Source of the DNA: Lycocorax pyrrhopterus obiensis
Taxonomy: Eukaryota > Chordata > Aves > Passeriformes > Paradisaeidae
Reading direction: 5' to 3'
Assembly (NCBI GenBank): GCA_014706295.1
Contig: JACSVZ010000007.1
Span: 33,695,875 to 33,759,874 of the forward strand
DNA: 64,000 nt
Shown: piece by piece, positions 1-13,239 of the stretch
How the letters are laid out: every line of letters starts with the position of its first letter
Position numbering within the stretch: the first letter of the stretch is position 1
Notes under the pieces: model-generated
What the model was told of the DNA's origin: nothing
The model's database searches: none
What the model saw: the letters and a program-made list of their open reading frames with translations, nothing else
Made by a program: the position numbers and the translations under genes

Positions 1-839
1 CATTGAGTGCCCAGAAGAGCTTTATTATGATATATTATGGACAACTTTAGAATATACCTAGTACTTTTTAAGTGGTTATCAGATGCATGTAGGAGTTACT
101 ATTATGGAAGTGAATTATTTTGTCCTTTGCTGCAGAAGCAAAATAATTTGCCAAATTAAAATGTCAAAATAAAACTCATCAAAAACTGGATCTGTGCGGC
201 CCTTTCTGGCCCTGTGCTCCCATCCAATTTTCTTTTGCCCCCTGAAAATCTATTGAGCAAAAAATCACAAACTCCAACCAGCAACGTTTGTTGGGCTTGT
301 GTATGTGTTTTTGAAAAAGCCTGACACAATACTAAATCTGGGAAAAAATCTCAGTGCAGAAATCCTAACTGGCCAAATTGATTTAAGAAAAACCTTACCA
401 AATTTTAAAAACCTCAGACTGGTATCGGGTTCCAGTACTGAGTCCTTGTAGGTAGAGGCAAGAGAGGTTGCTTAGTTCAGTTTGTTTGCCCCAGAAGCAA
501 TTAGACAGAAGGAATTATTCTGCTGCCGAAGTTCTGCATAGACGTTGCCACTGCCCAGTTAACCAGTGTGAAAATACCATGGAAAATAAATTAATAAACT
601 ATACTGTTATTACTAACTTGCCAGTTCCAGAGAAACAAATGCAGCCACATTTACATATGTGTCCATCTGTCTGTTTTTACACTTTATGTCTTCAACCAGT
701 GGGTGAAATTGTTTTAATCCAAGCTGCAGTCTGATTTTTTTTTAATTTGTTTTTTCCCCCTGCTGATATTTTTCCGTGTGTGTGTGTTATTTGTAGATGG
801 ACATGCATATTCTCGACAGTAGCTAGTTCTTAATTGCCC

Positions 840-1250
840 CTTAAAGTAACCTAATCTATCTGGCCATGGTAGTTTTAACTGGAGTATGAAGCAGAGTTCT
901 CCATGGATAATTTTCGTTAGTTAGCAGATTGTTACCATCTCAATGTTGCTGAAATCCCTAATCTCAGGTCAGCGTGAAGCTGCAGTGGTTACAATCCTGT
1001 TGCCTGATGCAGTGTGAATGGAAGTGCTTTCTGTCAGAAACATGTGGTCTCTTCAGTGGAGAGCCTGCGTAAATCCTGTGTAAATAGAGGGAGGCTAACA
1101 AAGGATGAGCCCCTGCAGCTCAGAGCATTTGGAGCCATTTGGAGGCTGAATTTGCTAAATGCTGCTTATACCGCCTGAAAAGTTGAAGAGAAAGGAGCAT
1201 AAAATCCCTTCTTTTTTCTCTTTCTGCTCCTACCCTGGGGGGAGGGTGTT
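840..1250. promoter_or_regulatory. Candidate conserved non-coding block
   Basis: Repeat-free sequence of balanced composition, best around 1080-1210 (GGAGCCATTTGGAGGCTGAA, then AAATGCTGCTTATACCGCC). The call rests on texture only, not on alignment. Confidence 0.25.
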
Positions 1251-2626
1251 AAGGGCCAGGGAAGCCTGAGGTAAGCCTATGAAGACTGTTTTTTCAGTGC
1301 TCTTTTGAGTGTGAAAAAGGTGGCATGGGTCACTGTCCCCTCTTTAATGTCGGAAAACCCACACAGTTAGTAAATGTTGCATGTAAACTAAAGCATTTCA
1401 TCCCTTCTCCTGCACTCCACGGCAGTGGGCCATGAACTAGTCACTTGAAAATCGCAGAAAAATTTCACTTCAACATGTCCGGACAGTTTAGCACAGCAGG
1501 AACGTAAGAGAGATCAGTAATTAGCAGGTTGCTTTACTGTTGTTTCTCTTGTCTGCATTGGAACACTTTTTTCACCTGATGTGAAAAAATGTTGGATCGC
1601 AATGAACGAACCATGAACCTCCTGGCTGTATAAAAGAGCTTAACATTTAAACTGCGGTTTATAAGTTTTCTCGTATAAAAGCTAGAAAAATATACTTTTG
1701 GCATTTGACAGAATTTCTAAGATTTCTCAATTCACTTCACAAATATACATGAGCTCTGAACACAGACAATTAAGGACACAAAAAAGCCAGGCTTTTTTCT
1801 TATTTTTGGACAGAAAAATTATGAAAGGGGAAATGTGAAACTTAACAGTTCTGAAAATAATTTTGAAATACTTAGATCACTGATTTTATAGCATGCATGG
1901 CTATAAGAACAGAGCTGAAATGTCATTCCTACTCTGAGTAAATAAAAAAAATTTGCAACTTCCTTTTTGCAGATAAAATATATTAGTGACTCTAGAGAGG
2001 TGCCTGTCCAGAAACAGAAAAGAAACAGTTTTCATTCTGTCTGTTGTAAATACACTTTATATACAAGATACCACGCAAGTCTTTAAGCCTTTAGCACATA
2101 CTGCCAGATGGCAATACGGACTTTCTCCTGCACGACAAACTATGCTAAGTTGTAATTAGATTACGTAGAATAGCTTTGTAGGTGGGGTCTGATAGCATCT
2201 CAAGTTTTCTTCCTATTTGAATTTGCAATAATTATTAATGCCTTGTGTGAAATTCATACATATCATCTTTACATTATCAGTCCAGTGGAATTGCTGCATT
2301 TCATTCTGGAAAGCAAAAGATCCTCCAAAACAACAGCAGGGGAGAAGCCCAGGTCTTTGTCTCCTTCCTGCTTCTAGAAGGGCAAAAGAATAACACCTTC
2401 GGTAGTAAGAGATAGTGGTAGTGATGTATGTCTGAAGTCTTCCTGTTCCTTCTAGTGTACCAGTGTCCAACCTTTCTTTCTGTCCAAGATGCTCACTGAA
2501 ACATGGAACAGAGAACCATGAGACATGTGTCTGGTGTCTCAGAGACACCAGGGCAGAGAACACAGTGGTCTGATTGCAGCAGCTCGCTTGAGGACACTCC
2601 CCTCCAGGAAGAAGTGATCATGCAGG

Positions 2627-2647
2627 TCAGCACAGGCTAAGAGTGCC
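2627..2647 (+). repeat. 21-base exact direct repeat, copy 1
   Basis: Identical to 4140-4160. The core reads CACAGGCTAAGAGTGCC. The flanks do not match, so neither an interspersed family nor a larger duplication is obvious. Confidence 0.7.
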
Positions 2648-4139
2648 TGTAAGGCCCCTGAACATCTTCTGATAGCTCCTTTCCTCCAGCAAAATCAGCA
2701 CAGGTACTGGCAGAGCACTGCCACTGATGGCACAGCTCTAAGTTCGGTTGCCCACCTGAACTGTTTGTGACTTTCGAAGTCCCATATTTGCCAGTCATAA
2801 CCTGTCTTAACTCAGTTTCCCTTAGCAATAAATGCAGGAGACAAATATGGCTCCTGTGGTGTGAGGAGACTTTAGTCAACTTCCTTGAAGAGGATAATTA
2901 AGAAGAAGAGATAAAAAAAACAATCCATAGCCAGAACTTCATTCAAAGATCTGTGATCTACTGGAGCTGTAAGGCTAAAAGCCTGATAACTTTAACAGGA
3001 TAGAATGGAGATAAGGATTCTTCTGAAGTGTCTTCAATTCTGGAGCTGACCTTCCCTCTCTGTTAGTCTTCCCTTCAGCACAGACTATCTTATCTTCAAA
3101 AACATCTTCGGACACTTCTCTCTCCAGCTTTTTGGCAGTGATAATTAACCAGATTTTTAAGATTTTTCTCTGGTGGTGATATAGATCATATTACTAAGCT
3201 GAATGTCCTTATTAATAATGGTTTACAATACTTATGTGTCCAGATGGACACATTGTAAGTATAAACAAATAATTGCAAATTGTGAATATAGGCTGCATGC
3301 AGATTTTCCTCTTTGTTTTGCATTTATATCTACATATTCCACTCCATCAAAATATTAGACTGGAAGATTAGAGTACCTTACTTAAGATCAGCATAGTGCA
3401 CTGCAGCTTTCCTTTTCAGAATCCTTTTACTTGCTTTTCGTATTGCATCCACTATTTTTAGAAAAATGGCGAAGTGTCTTGTCTTCCCCCTAGTTTAGAT
3501 GCTCCTGCTGTTCTCTCTTTTCCTTCAGTGTGACAAACCTTAAAGCTGTAAGGGACCTCTGATGGTGAAGAAACTCAGACACTGGGTTCTGAAATGTACT
3601 TTTCCAGAAATCACTTTTTTAACTGCTCTACTTGCTATGATGGTAACAGAAACTATTTCTAGAATTTGAATCTGGACTGTTACCAGGCTTCTTTGCTTTG
3701 GCCTGACTGGGTCATCCTTTCAATTATCATTTTGATAGATTGAGAATTTGTTATTCATCCTGTTCACAAGTGGTAAAAAGACAAGATGAGCAGCTTCTAA
3801 ACTTGCTTCATCCATTGCCGTGTTTTTACTCCGTGAAGAGCACAAAGACTGGGTCGAGATAATACTGATAGTGTGGAAGACTAATAAAGAAAAATTCATT
3901 GATACAATGAGGTTGGACAGGCCTTATGTAGGACTTGTCTAGGTTTTGCTAAGAGTCCTTGGCTGTGTCAACACTGGGTTTTGCAATCTTGTCTGTCCAA
4001 GGAAATCAGTTTGCAGCAAGTTAAATTGGAATTATGGTGCAGTGGAAACCCTGCTGTAACTACTTATTTGATATTTTTAAAGAAGATGTAGTCTCCTTTG
4101 CTTTCAATGCAAAGGAATTTATCTTGTGGAAGGAAACCC

Positions 4140-4160
4140 TCAGCACAGGCTAAGAGTGCC
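4140..4160 (+). repeat. 21-base exact direct repeat, copy 2
   Basis: Second copy, 1513 bases after the first and in the same orientation. Confidence 0.7.
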
Positions 4161-5813
4161 AGAACACAGAGCCAGTGTGGAAGCCCAACTTCCCGCTGTG
4201 TAAAGAAGACTTGCATCTTCAGCGTCCTCCACAAACTCTTCCCCTAGGAGAGAGGGTCTTTAAGGAACCCCAGGTGGGTCACTTTGCAAGGTGTCTTGTA
4301 AACTCTCTCCATCTTTTATAGGGGTTATTGACACTATAACATAGCGTTGCTATAATCTTAAACAAGCTGGGTAAAATGCCTAATTCGCTACTGGCTCGAA
4401 TCCTGCGTAGTCATTGACACCTCCACAAACAGAGTGCCACTTCAGAATTCTCCATTTTCCTAGAACACTGATAGGGTTTTGCAATAATGCATACTCTCTG
4501 CACAAGAATAAATCAGTGAACAGTACGGAAAGCAGGAGAAAATCACCCTTAATTTTTTTGGTGCTGTGTGAAAGAGAGAGACAGTGGACCAAAATCTAGC
4601 CTTAATTTCTCCTCTAGAAAATTGGGATAACTATGCTCATATAATTGCCATTTCCATAGAATTTAGGATTTGACTCTACTCTTCTTACAAATTACCATCT
4701 AAACCAGGATGTGAATAGTTCATATAAGAAGAATCTCTTGTATGATGATTTAAATGACTTAAATTTTGATTCCTTCATATGGTAGTGAAAAATATAGTTA
4801 AGCCAGTCTGCCATAAAGTGATTTTCATATCTCTTCATTTTATTTAGCTTTTGATAATTTATTTTTCTTCATTTAAAGCAACTGATATTTATTGGATGCA
4901 GAAAACTAGGACCAGAAGTAAATAATTCCATCTTGGAAAGGACAGTTATGGGCTTTTTCTATGATTTCTTCTCACTGGAAACTGCATTCACTAGTATGAG
5001 CAGTTGTTGTCCTATTAAAGATATGACAATACAGATTAACAGGACCGGGTCTGTCATACACCAGGAGGAAAAAATCTTGCTGTATTTTTCTTCTGATATC
5101 ATTTGGAGTTACAATATTTGAATTTCCTTTCATGAGGTTATGGAACAGATTAGGAAAGCACCGACTCTTATGATTTCAACTGCTGATTAGAATGGGAAGG
5201 CAACGGGAGTTTTAGCTGAAGTTTTCTTTCTTGGGCTGCTATTATCTTCTTAAAACCAGTATATTAATAACCTCTTCAAAAGGTCCAAACACTGATTTAG
5301 CGTGTAGGTGACTCCTGCTGAGGATGCTCACAAATAGGAGAGTATATGCAGACAGACAGGAATTTGTCCATACAGAGAGTGAACTGGTGCTTCTGTGGTT
5401 TGAAAGGATGGTGCAGAGCAGAAGTTCTACAGCTCCACACATCCTGTGCATACACACATTACTTTTACATAAAGAGACAAAGATATCTTTATCCGCACGA
5501 CAGATAGACAAACAGACTGACTGACTTCAAACTTGCACTTTCAGTAGGGATTTTTTCCCCCCATCTCCGGGTACTGCTTTTCAAAATTGCCTGAGGCTAC
5601 AGTACAGCACCTCAGATCCCCAAGGCCCATTGCCTGGCTCCTAATAGCCACTCTCCATCTGTGTCACATGAACAGCTGATGAGATAGCTCCAGTGTCTGT
5701 ATTTTGGAGAGCATATCCACCCAGGTTAAAATGCTGGGGTTGCCAAGGAGCAGTCAGAAGCCATTAGTGTTTGTGAGAATTTGCCTTGCAGCAGTTCCTT
5801 GGCATAGTGGAAA

Positions 5814-5843
5814 GTGTGTGTGTGTGCGCGCGCGCGCACGTGT
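5814..5843. repeat. (GT)n(CG)n alternating purine-pyrimidine tract
   Basis: Thirty bases alternate purine and pyrimidine without a break: GT repeats, then a CG core (about 5826-5837), then CACGTGT. This is the classic type of Z-DNA-forming sequence. It contains most of the CpGs of its neighbourhood. Confidence 0.9.
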
Positions 5844-6017
5844 CTGTGAGAGAGGGGTAGGATGGAATATATGGGGAGAAAGAAAGCAGCAGAAAGGAGT
5901 GCTTTCTAAATAACCAATATATTGCGAGAGCAAACAGTTGGTTACAGTGTTTAGAGCTTCCATAATCTCTTCGATTAGTCTACTGTGATTTGACTCTCCT
6001 TTCTCTATCATTAATGG

Positions 6018-6033
6018 AAAAAAAAAAAAAAAA
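6018..6033 (+). repeat. A16 homopolymer
   Basis: Sixteen consecutive A after TTAATGG. No retroelement body was recognised directly upstream. Confidence 0.9.
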
Positions 6034-6489
6034 GAACATGAGAAAGAGAGCAGCGACTTCAGGGTCTTGCTCTGGTGTTTGGGCAGATGGAAAGGAGCTG
6101 CTCTGCCTTGGGGCAGGGTGGTTGTAATGAAGTGGCCTGTCAGTCTGTAAATAGTGAGGGTCATCTCTTCCATGTGATGGAGGGTATCACATTGCAGTGA
6201 AAATGGAAATGTCAATAAAATTAATCTGCCAGCTCTTTGCTGTGGCTTTTTCTGTCTCTCCAGTCCAAAAGGGTCGGTTTTTCAGAGGGGACGTGGTACA
6301 AGAAGGGTGATCTGGCATGGGAGGGAAGATGGAGCAGAAATGCAAGTTTTGAAGCAAATGGACTGTATGTAGCAGCAATGTATTTCGTTTAGTAGCACTA
6401 CAGATCTAGACGAGGCTATAGGAATTAGCTCGTGAATCTATAGCATTCCTCAGGAAGCTATGGAGCGTCTAGCTCAGGCTACATTGAGC

Positions 6490-6800
6490 ACAGAGTTTAT
6501 TGTTTTAGGCTTTCTTGGACAAGGTTTTTACTTAGCATGGGATTTATGGCATTTACTGCTAATGAATGTCTATTCTTAAATTACAAAAACCACCGTCTCA
6601 GCACAATTCCCAGATGTCCTTCCAGGACCTCGGCTTCTTAAACACCAGCAGGGAGCATAAACTCTCCACTTCTCTGTTTTCCTCTTTCGTGTGGCTCCGG
6701 GCTAATGATGTGTAAGGAAAACACAGCAATCTATAAAGTCTCAGTGCTGTCCCAGTATTCTTCATTTATTTTGCATTTGATTATGCCACAAGTCGGATCT
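6490..6800. promoter_or_regulatory. Candidate conserved non-coding block
   Basis: Repeat-free block about 1 kb upstream of the exon with homeodomain-type cores (GCTAATGA at 6560 and again near 6702) and TTTTGCATTTGATTATG near 6770. Texture-based call only. Confidence 0.3.
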
Positions 6801-7690
6801 TGTTTCTTTCCTTTTTTTAAAGTTATTAGTTCAAATATTAATGTAGGAATATGGCATATATTGCTGCTCTTGATTGATGCCTTCCCAAAAACAGGAAGAC
6901 GTGCTCGTATGAATTTTAAGAAAGTAGGGGTCCTGCAATGCCTTGCCAGAAGAGTTTTTCAGATACATAATTTAGATGCCCTCCAGGCAGGCTTTCAAGG
7001 CATTTTTGCTGGAGGGCAAGAAAAAATAACTATGACTGTTAAAAGTAAATGATTTTTGCTAATGCACAATTAATGCCAGGGAAAAGCACAGAAGAGAAGG
7101 ATGTTGATGGAAAGTTCTGATTAAGTGAGAGCTCTACCTTGATGTGCATCTTTTTTTTTTAATGATAATAATCACTGATGTAGAGATGTAGAAGTTTTCA
7201 TGTCATGCAGATGCTGTGTGCAGGGTCACACTAGGTGTGCGTGTTTGTGAGTGCGTGTGTATGTGTGCAGGGAGGTGATGGTTACGGGGAGGGGCTCATC
7301 TGACAGTGTGTTATGTGCACTGAACGGTGACACGGTTACTGCCACCTCTGCAGAGGGCCTCGAATATATAGACTACAGAACATTTAACTTGATTACTTAT
7401 ACGTACATATTCAGAATGGTTGTAGGGATGCATTTACAGTAAATGGGTTTTCTTGTGGCAGGTTTTCCCACACTGAATCCCATAATTGAAAAAGAGCTAC
7501 TGCACTATGTCAAGCACACAATTATAATTGAATTAATGATATATGCATGTGTGAAACACAAAATTAGTATTTGGAGAGACATGGTTTTCTAATTTTTACA
7601 TATTTGTATCAGCATTCTTATATAATGAGAAGCGGTATGTGCCTGATCTAACAAATAAAAACCCCCCAAATTGTGGTAGTGTCTTGGTAA

Positions 7691-7978
<288 letters not shown>

Positions 7979-8098
7979 AAATCAATTGTCCCCATAATTT
8001 TTGACCATTATTAGGTGTCAGGCTTTGTTGTCTGTTTTTTTTTTTAACTAGATTTTTTTTTCTTGGGTCTTGGAATCATGACAAATCCCAAAGAAATC

Positions 8099-8172
8099 TG
8101 TCTATCTATCTATTTCTATATATGTATATATATATATACGCACATCCTATAGAGAGAAAAAGAGAGAGAGTA
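8099..8172. repeat. (TCTA)n, (TA)n and (AG)n microsatellite cluster
   Basis: TCTA repeats at 8099-8112, TA-rich repeats to about 8138, then AGAG repeats at 8151-8170. A compound simple repeat shortly after the exon. Confidence 0.85.
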
Positions 8173-8848
8173 AATGCCTCAGCATGGAACACCACCTATA
8201 TATGAAGTAACCATTTTTGGCTTTGAACTATTCAAAATCTTCCTACGGACAGCATAAAGGGGGGGTTCTTGCTTTAGCACATATAAAGCTCTGCCTTCTG
8301 GATTCTTTATTGCTGGCCTCTGTTTACACAAACTTCATATGTATGTGGTGAGAGAGCCCTGGTCTGTGTGTGCTGACATACACTGTGGATGTTAGAGAAG
8401 TCAAAGCAGCAGCTTGCAACCTTGTCATTGTTACATTTTTGTGTGGAAATAAAGAAGGCTTGCAGATTCCCTAATTTTTCAGTTGTGTAACAGAGAGAAT
8501 AAGCACCATTTTTGCTTCTCTTCAAGTCCGTTAATGTTAAAACCCAGCCATATTCACATTTGGGGGGAGAGAGATTAAATATCTGAAATAGCAGTGCTTT
8601 CCCTGGGCTTTTATTTGTCTGCTTGCTATTGGTTTTATGTGTTGGTGTTCTGTTGACTATTATAGCTTCACTTAGGCATCGAAACATAGTTCCGCAGGAA
8701 ACCTAGTAAAGCTAGTTTACTTCATGTGGGAAATGATGGAAGCTGGTAAAACTATCTAGATTTTCTTCTTCCTCTCACTTTGAAATTGTTTCTCACTTGA
8801 TAAGGCTTAAAATGCTAGCTGTTATTAACTACCTCTTCTTCTACCAAA

Positions 8849-8881
8849 GTTTTATAAATTTCCACGGTTTTATAAATTTCC
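8849..8881 (+). repeat. 15-base direct repeat, 18-base period
   Basis: GTTTTATAAATTTCC occurs at 8849-8863 and again at 8867-8881 with three bases between: a small local duplication. Confidence 0.85.
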
Positions 8882-9149
8882 TGCTGTTGGTTACAGTGTA
8901 ATGATTCTGGGACCCGATTTATTTATGATAGAGACTATCGAACTGCTCTGCCAGCAGCACAGCTAAAGGGGGGAGCAATAGATTCACATTTCTAAACCAT
9001 CATTTTGATGTAAGGACATTAGTAGCAAACTAAGGTGCATTGATCTGGCCTGTGGGGTCAGGATTAGCTGGAATAGCCAGTGTCTCTGCTGGAGTAGTGG
9101 TTATTCCTGCCTCTCAGCTATGGCCATTTCAAAGGTCAGGTGCCCTGTA

Positions 9150-9640
9150 CCCACTTGGCTCAGAGGAATTAGACAGAACATGAGTCTCTGGGCTGATTAC
9201 TTAACCAAAGACAAAATAATGAGTCCTAAGCAAATACTGACTAATTGAAAGGGCTGTAAATCCATTACATATTGGTCAGGGATAATCAGGAGTATTTAAT
9301 CACTTTTATCTATTCAGGAGCACTGAAGCTGCAACAGCAAAGCCCTGAACCTTGCCATGTGCTTATTATTCTCATCATTATCAAAATTACTTCACAGCTG
9401 TTCTTTGCTACATCACCTCAGCTGGAGATTTACTAACCTGTAAAATGTTTTTAATTTGGAAGTCGAGTGAGTGCGAGTGGAGGGTTTTTCATTTAGCTGT
9501 AGGGTATCTTTAGATGAGTAGTACAGGCAGACAGCAAAAAGCAGGGCCACAAATAAACAAGTTTGGTTTGTAGACATCTCCCTGTTAACTCCATTTCCTC
9601 TTATGAAATTTGTGATATCTAGTTTTTTTTCCTCCCTGCC
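9150..9640. promoter_or_regulatory. Candidate conserved non-coding block
   Basis: Starts about 1.2 kb after the exon. Dense AT-rich homeodomain-like cores (GACTAATTG near 9240, GGGATAATCAGG near 9281, TATTTAATCAC near 9293) in repeat-free sequence. Texture-based. Confidence 0.35.
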
Positions 9641-9839
9641 TTTCTTTCTTATGTGGTCTTTGAAAGTGTTTGACACTTGCTTTTTAAATAGTCAACTGCC
9701 TCTTGCTTCTCTTGAGGAAAGTCCTTCTGGCTTTTTGAAATCCCTTTTCCTTGTTTCTATCCTCTCTCTCCTGACCCTCTCCATCCTGCATGAATTAAGG
9801 AAATTTGCCATCACTGGTGAGGATGGCCTCACAAAAATC

Positions 9840-10210
9840 AGATTAAATGAACACAAAAAAGCCCCAAACCTTTTACCATCCAGGCTTTAATGAGTTTGCA
9901 GGTGTTGAAAGATTTACTGCGCTGTAATTCTCAGACCTGCAAACTGATAATGGAGACCCCTGACCAGTGCAATGTAAATTCAGAAAGATTCTTGCCATAA
10001 ACACATGCAGGGAAGGAAGAGAACTCCTTTCTTTTAAAGATCTCACACTTTTTCTCAAATTAGCTTGTCCATTGAAAATGTAACGCTGGCTGAGCCAGAA
10101 CGGGGGAATCTGTGATGTACAATTTTATTGTTTCAAGTAAATATCTTTACAATGGCAGTCCATGATTCAATGTACATTCCTTCATTACTACTCTAACCTT
10201 ATTTCAAATT
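9840..10210. promoter_or_regulatory. Candidate conserved non-coding block
   Basis: Includes a forkhead-like GTAAATATC near 10137 and ACAATTTTATTG near 10119. Repeat-free, ending before a CT microsatellite. Weak call. Confidence 0.25.
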
Positions 10211-10270
10211 GGTTTGTTCCTCCTTTGTGCTGTATGACCTGTTCATGTATTACAATAATCCCCTGATGTA

Positions 10271-10308
10271 CTCTTTTTTCTTTCTCTCTCTCTCTCTCTT
10301 TTTTTTTT
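10271..10308 (+). repeat. (TC)n and T-rich pyrimidine tract
   Basis: TCTCTC repeats (about 10283-10299) followed by T9-10. Simple repeat. Confidence 0.9.
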
Positions 10309-10329
10309 AAAGAAACTAATTGAATTATC

Positions 10330-13110
10330 TCATTATTTTAATTTGTTAAGCAAATGTATTTTACGTCTCAGGATGTGTTCTTAAAGAAGGAGCTGCTTAG
10401 GCTTTGCCCCCTGAATGGGCCATTGGTACATTTTGACATTCATGCATTCATTAAGGAGAGGAACATAAAAGAGCTCTGGTTGTATTTTTTTTTCAAACAC
10501 CCAACCAGCATGGAGCAACTTTTCCATAAGCCACAGGGGTCTCTCTACATATGTTCTCAACTGCAAGCTATTGTCACCTATTCTGAATACCTCAAAAGGA
10601 CAAAAAAAATACTAAAGGCCAACTGTAGCAATTGTTAGCTGTTAGTCTCAATATGACAAAAATCATTAACCTCTGATTTCCCTGGAAGGAGAGGCAGTGG
10701 CAGTCCATATCTTATGGTATGGATTAAACCTAAAAGTCCTTTTGACTGTCAAATTCCAAGAGAGTAACTTAGATCTGACCAATTGTATTTACTTATGATT
10801 TTAAATAAAATGCTATTTTTTTCCTTTATTCAACCAGTTTGCAAACTCCTAAGGCAGCCAATTTTAAAAACTGAATGGCCTAAGTGGCTTTTTTGAGGAG
10901 ACAGGCACTTGAACTCTGATGTAGAATGAATGTGTCTGACAGGCTGTGTCTTTCAAAACAATTTCTAACCCCTATCACAGCTTCCATTTTGTAGTAACTT
11001 TAATTATATTTGAAATAGGATACACATGCATGTTTTTATTGTTGGAAATCAAATGCAAGGAGTAGGAGCTTCTGTCATGTTCTTGTTCACTTACTGAGCT
11101 CTGTCTTACATTTGGAATTACAACAGTACCGGAAGATAAAAGATCTGAGGATGAATTGGTTGGAAATGTGTATGCTTTTTCTGGATAATATCCAGTGTTT
11201 AAGAAAGTAGAGGAAATCCTAGTCTGGTAGTATAATCTTTTCAATAGTACATAAAGATTACAACATCAGAAAGGTAAACCTGACATTAAGACTGTTTTTA
11301 GTTGAGTTCAAAGGTGGTTAAAGAAAAGAAACAGCAAGAAATCTGACCCAAGCCAAGAGTTTATTCATAGCTTTGGAAGACTCCTTTTCCTCTATGCTAA
11401 GGAGTTCTTAGTACACTCAATTAGCCTCTCAGACATCTCTGCTTTCCTCCCTCAAGTGCTCCCCTATTTGCCCTGCAAAGAACATATTTGATCACGAAGT
11501 GAAAACAGGAAGTGCTCAAATGTATAGACACCTCCATCTTACACCAATGTTGAGATTAGGATTTCTTACCAGCAACTATAGAGCCAGTCCCCCTCCTCCC
11601 ATGCCCTTTTGAAGGATGGAGGACCTTTAAAATATACATACATAATCAGAAGAGAGGAAAGTTATAAAGGAAGTAATTATACCATTCTATGGACTTGTAC
11701 CTCTGGTAGTTCATCCATTTCTGCAGCAGTGTGCTGAAGACTACATTTTTGCTACATTCAACATTTTTTCACCTTTTTTACAGTGCTGGTAGAACAGAGT
11801 CTCGTTTATGCTTTGACACTTACCTGGAGTGATGCCCTTTGTTAAAATTCTATTTTGGTTGTTTCTTTTGTTACAGCCTTTAAGAAGATGTGTATCTTAA
11901 CTAATAGTACCAGATTTAGCAATGGTAGCCTGCAAACTAAAGCTTTTTTTATGAAAATGGCAGATTCCCATCTGATAGTATTTGGGATGTCTCCCCTGAA
12001 GTCAGAGGAGTTGAGCTGGTTTTTCTGCCTTTTTTTTTTTTTTTGCTGGCTGAAGTTCTGCTTTCTAACGTTGAACAATGTAATTTTAGCCTGATTACCA
12101 CAGTCCTCTGGATGAAAATCTTGCACTTTACACAGTCTATTGTAGAATATATTTTGGTTTTATCTGTTTCATTGTCAGGCTAGAGTAAGTTCTCCTGGAA
12201 GGTGGTAAATGAACCAGGCCACAGCTTTTGTACTTACCTGGATTAATTTTCTTAATTTGTCATATTCAGGTGTCCAGATTGGATAATATGAATAGTCTTA
12301 CTGAAACAGATTTTTTTTTCTGTATTTATGTGGGTGTATCTGAGAATAAAATGTGTATCTATCATATTTTGATGAATGGCTTATCAAGCCTTTTATACAG
12401 AACAGTTATTTTATTTATTCATTAGATTTGATTCTAGAGATGAATGTCATCAACCAAAGCCAATCTGGGAGCAAGTGTTCAAAGAAGTTGAATCCAACAC
12501 ACCTTTATGAATATCTCCTTCCATATTGTGATTTTGGGAATAATACCTTAAAGAAAGGTTACTAACATAGCTGGCTATTGCACTCCACACTGAACGGCTT
12601 ACTTTCATATCAAACAGTAGAAGAACAGCTTGTCTCAGAGATGTGATCTGGGAGAAGCACTCTTCACACTGTTGTTTTTGCTCTACTTTAAAAAAACAAA
12701 ACCAAACCCAAAAATACAACAGACCTCTGTCCAGTTAAAATGGTGAGAAGAAGGCTGGGAGACTCCAGATAATACAGGAATGTGCAGTCATTCTAGTGAA
12801 TTTCATGCATGTGTTGGGGTGAATTGTAACATTCTATACCCTCCGAGGGTATACAGAGGTGATGGACAATGTCCCCTGATTCTCCTGTAAAACTACCTGC
12901 ATGTGTGTTCATGTGGCTGCCATTTCCACCTCAGTGCACCACAGAGCCAGAGAGCTGGAGGAGCCTAAGATGCAGTTTTATTCTAGGTCTGCTTTTAGGC
13001 AGGGCTGGCTGTGTGCTGTTTTCAGCAAGGTAATAAGTTGCCTGCTGGTGTAGAACAGACCTCTTTGTACAAACGCCACCCAGTTGGAAGCATGTCCTAC
13101 AAAATAATAT
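10330..13110. other. Intron stretch with no gene seen
   Basis: Short chance frames only, including one at 10354-10638. Positions 11842-12126 are open on both strands, but the predicted peptides resemble nothing I know and run through a T15 tract (12030-12044). Confidence 0.6.
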
Positions 13111-13116
13111 TGTGCT

Positions 13117-13230
13117 CATTTTTCAGCTGGATAAACTTTTGTGAGGAGAGGTTAAATGACTTCACCCCCCAGTGCTAAAGAAAAGTCAGTACCTGAATGC
13201 TAAATTCTCATGACCTGTGGTCTTGCGGTC
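13117..13230 (-). repeat. MIR-like SINE relic, antisense
   Basis: CATTTTTCAGCTGGATAAAC, then GAGAGGTTAAATGACTTCA, then GTCAGTACCTGAATGC follow the order of the reverse-complement MIR core (TTTACAGATG..AAACTGAGG..GAGGTTAAGTGACTTGCCC). Old and diverged. Family resemblance is from memory. Confidence 0.6.
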
Positions 13231-13239
13231 CTCAGGATG

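Larger units (their letters stand above)
1250..5550. other. Intron stretch with no gene seen
   Basis: Only short chance open frames. It holds both copies of the 21-base exact repeat. No transposon family was recognised. Confidence 0.6.

Noticed and set aside
5754..6215. 153-codon minus-strand frame, the longest in the window
   Set aside because: Passes through A16 (read as poly-Phe) and the CG/GT repeat (read as RARARTHTH); typical of low-complexity translation.
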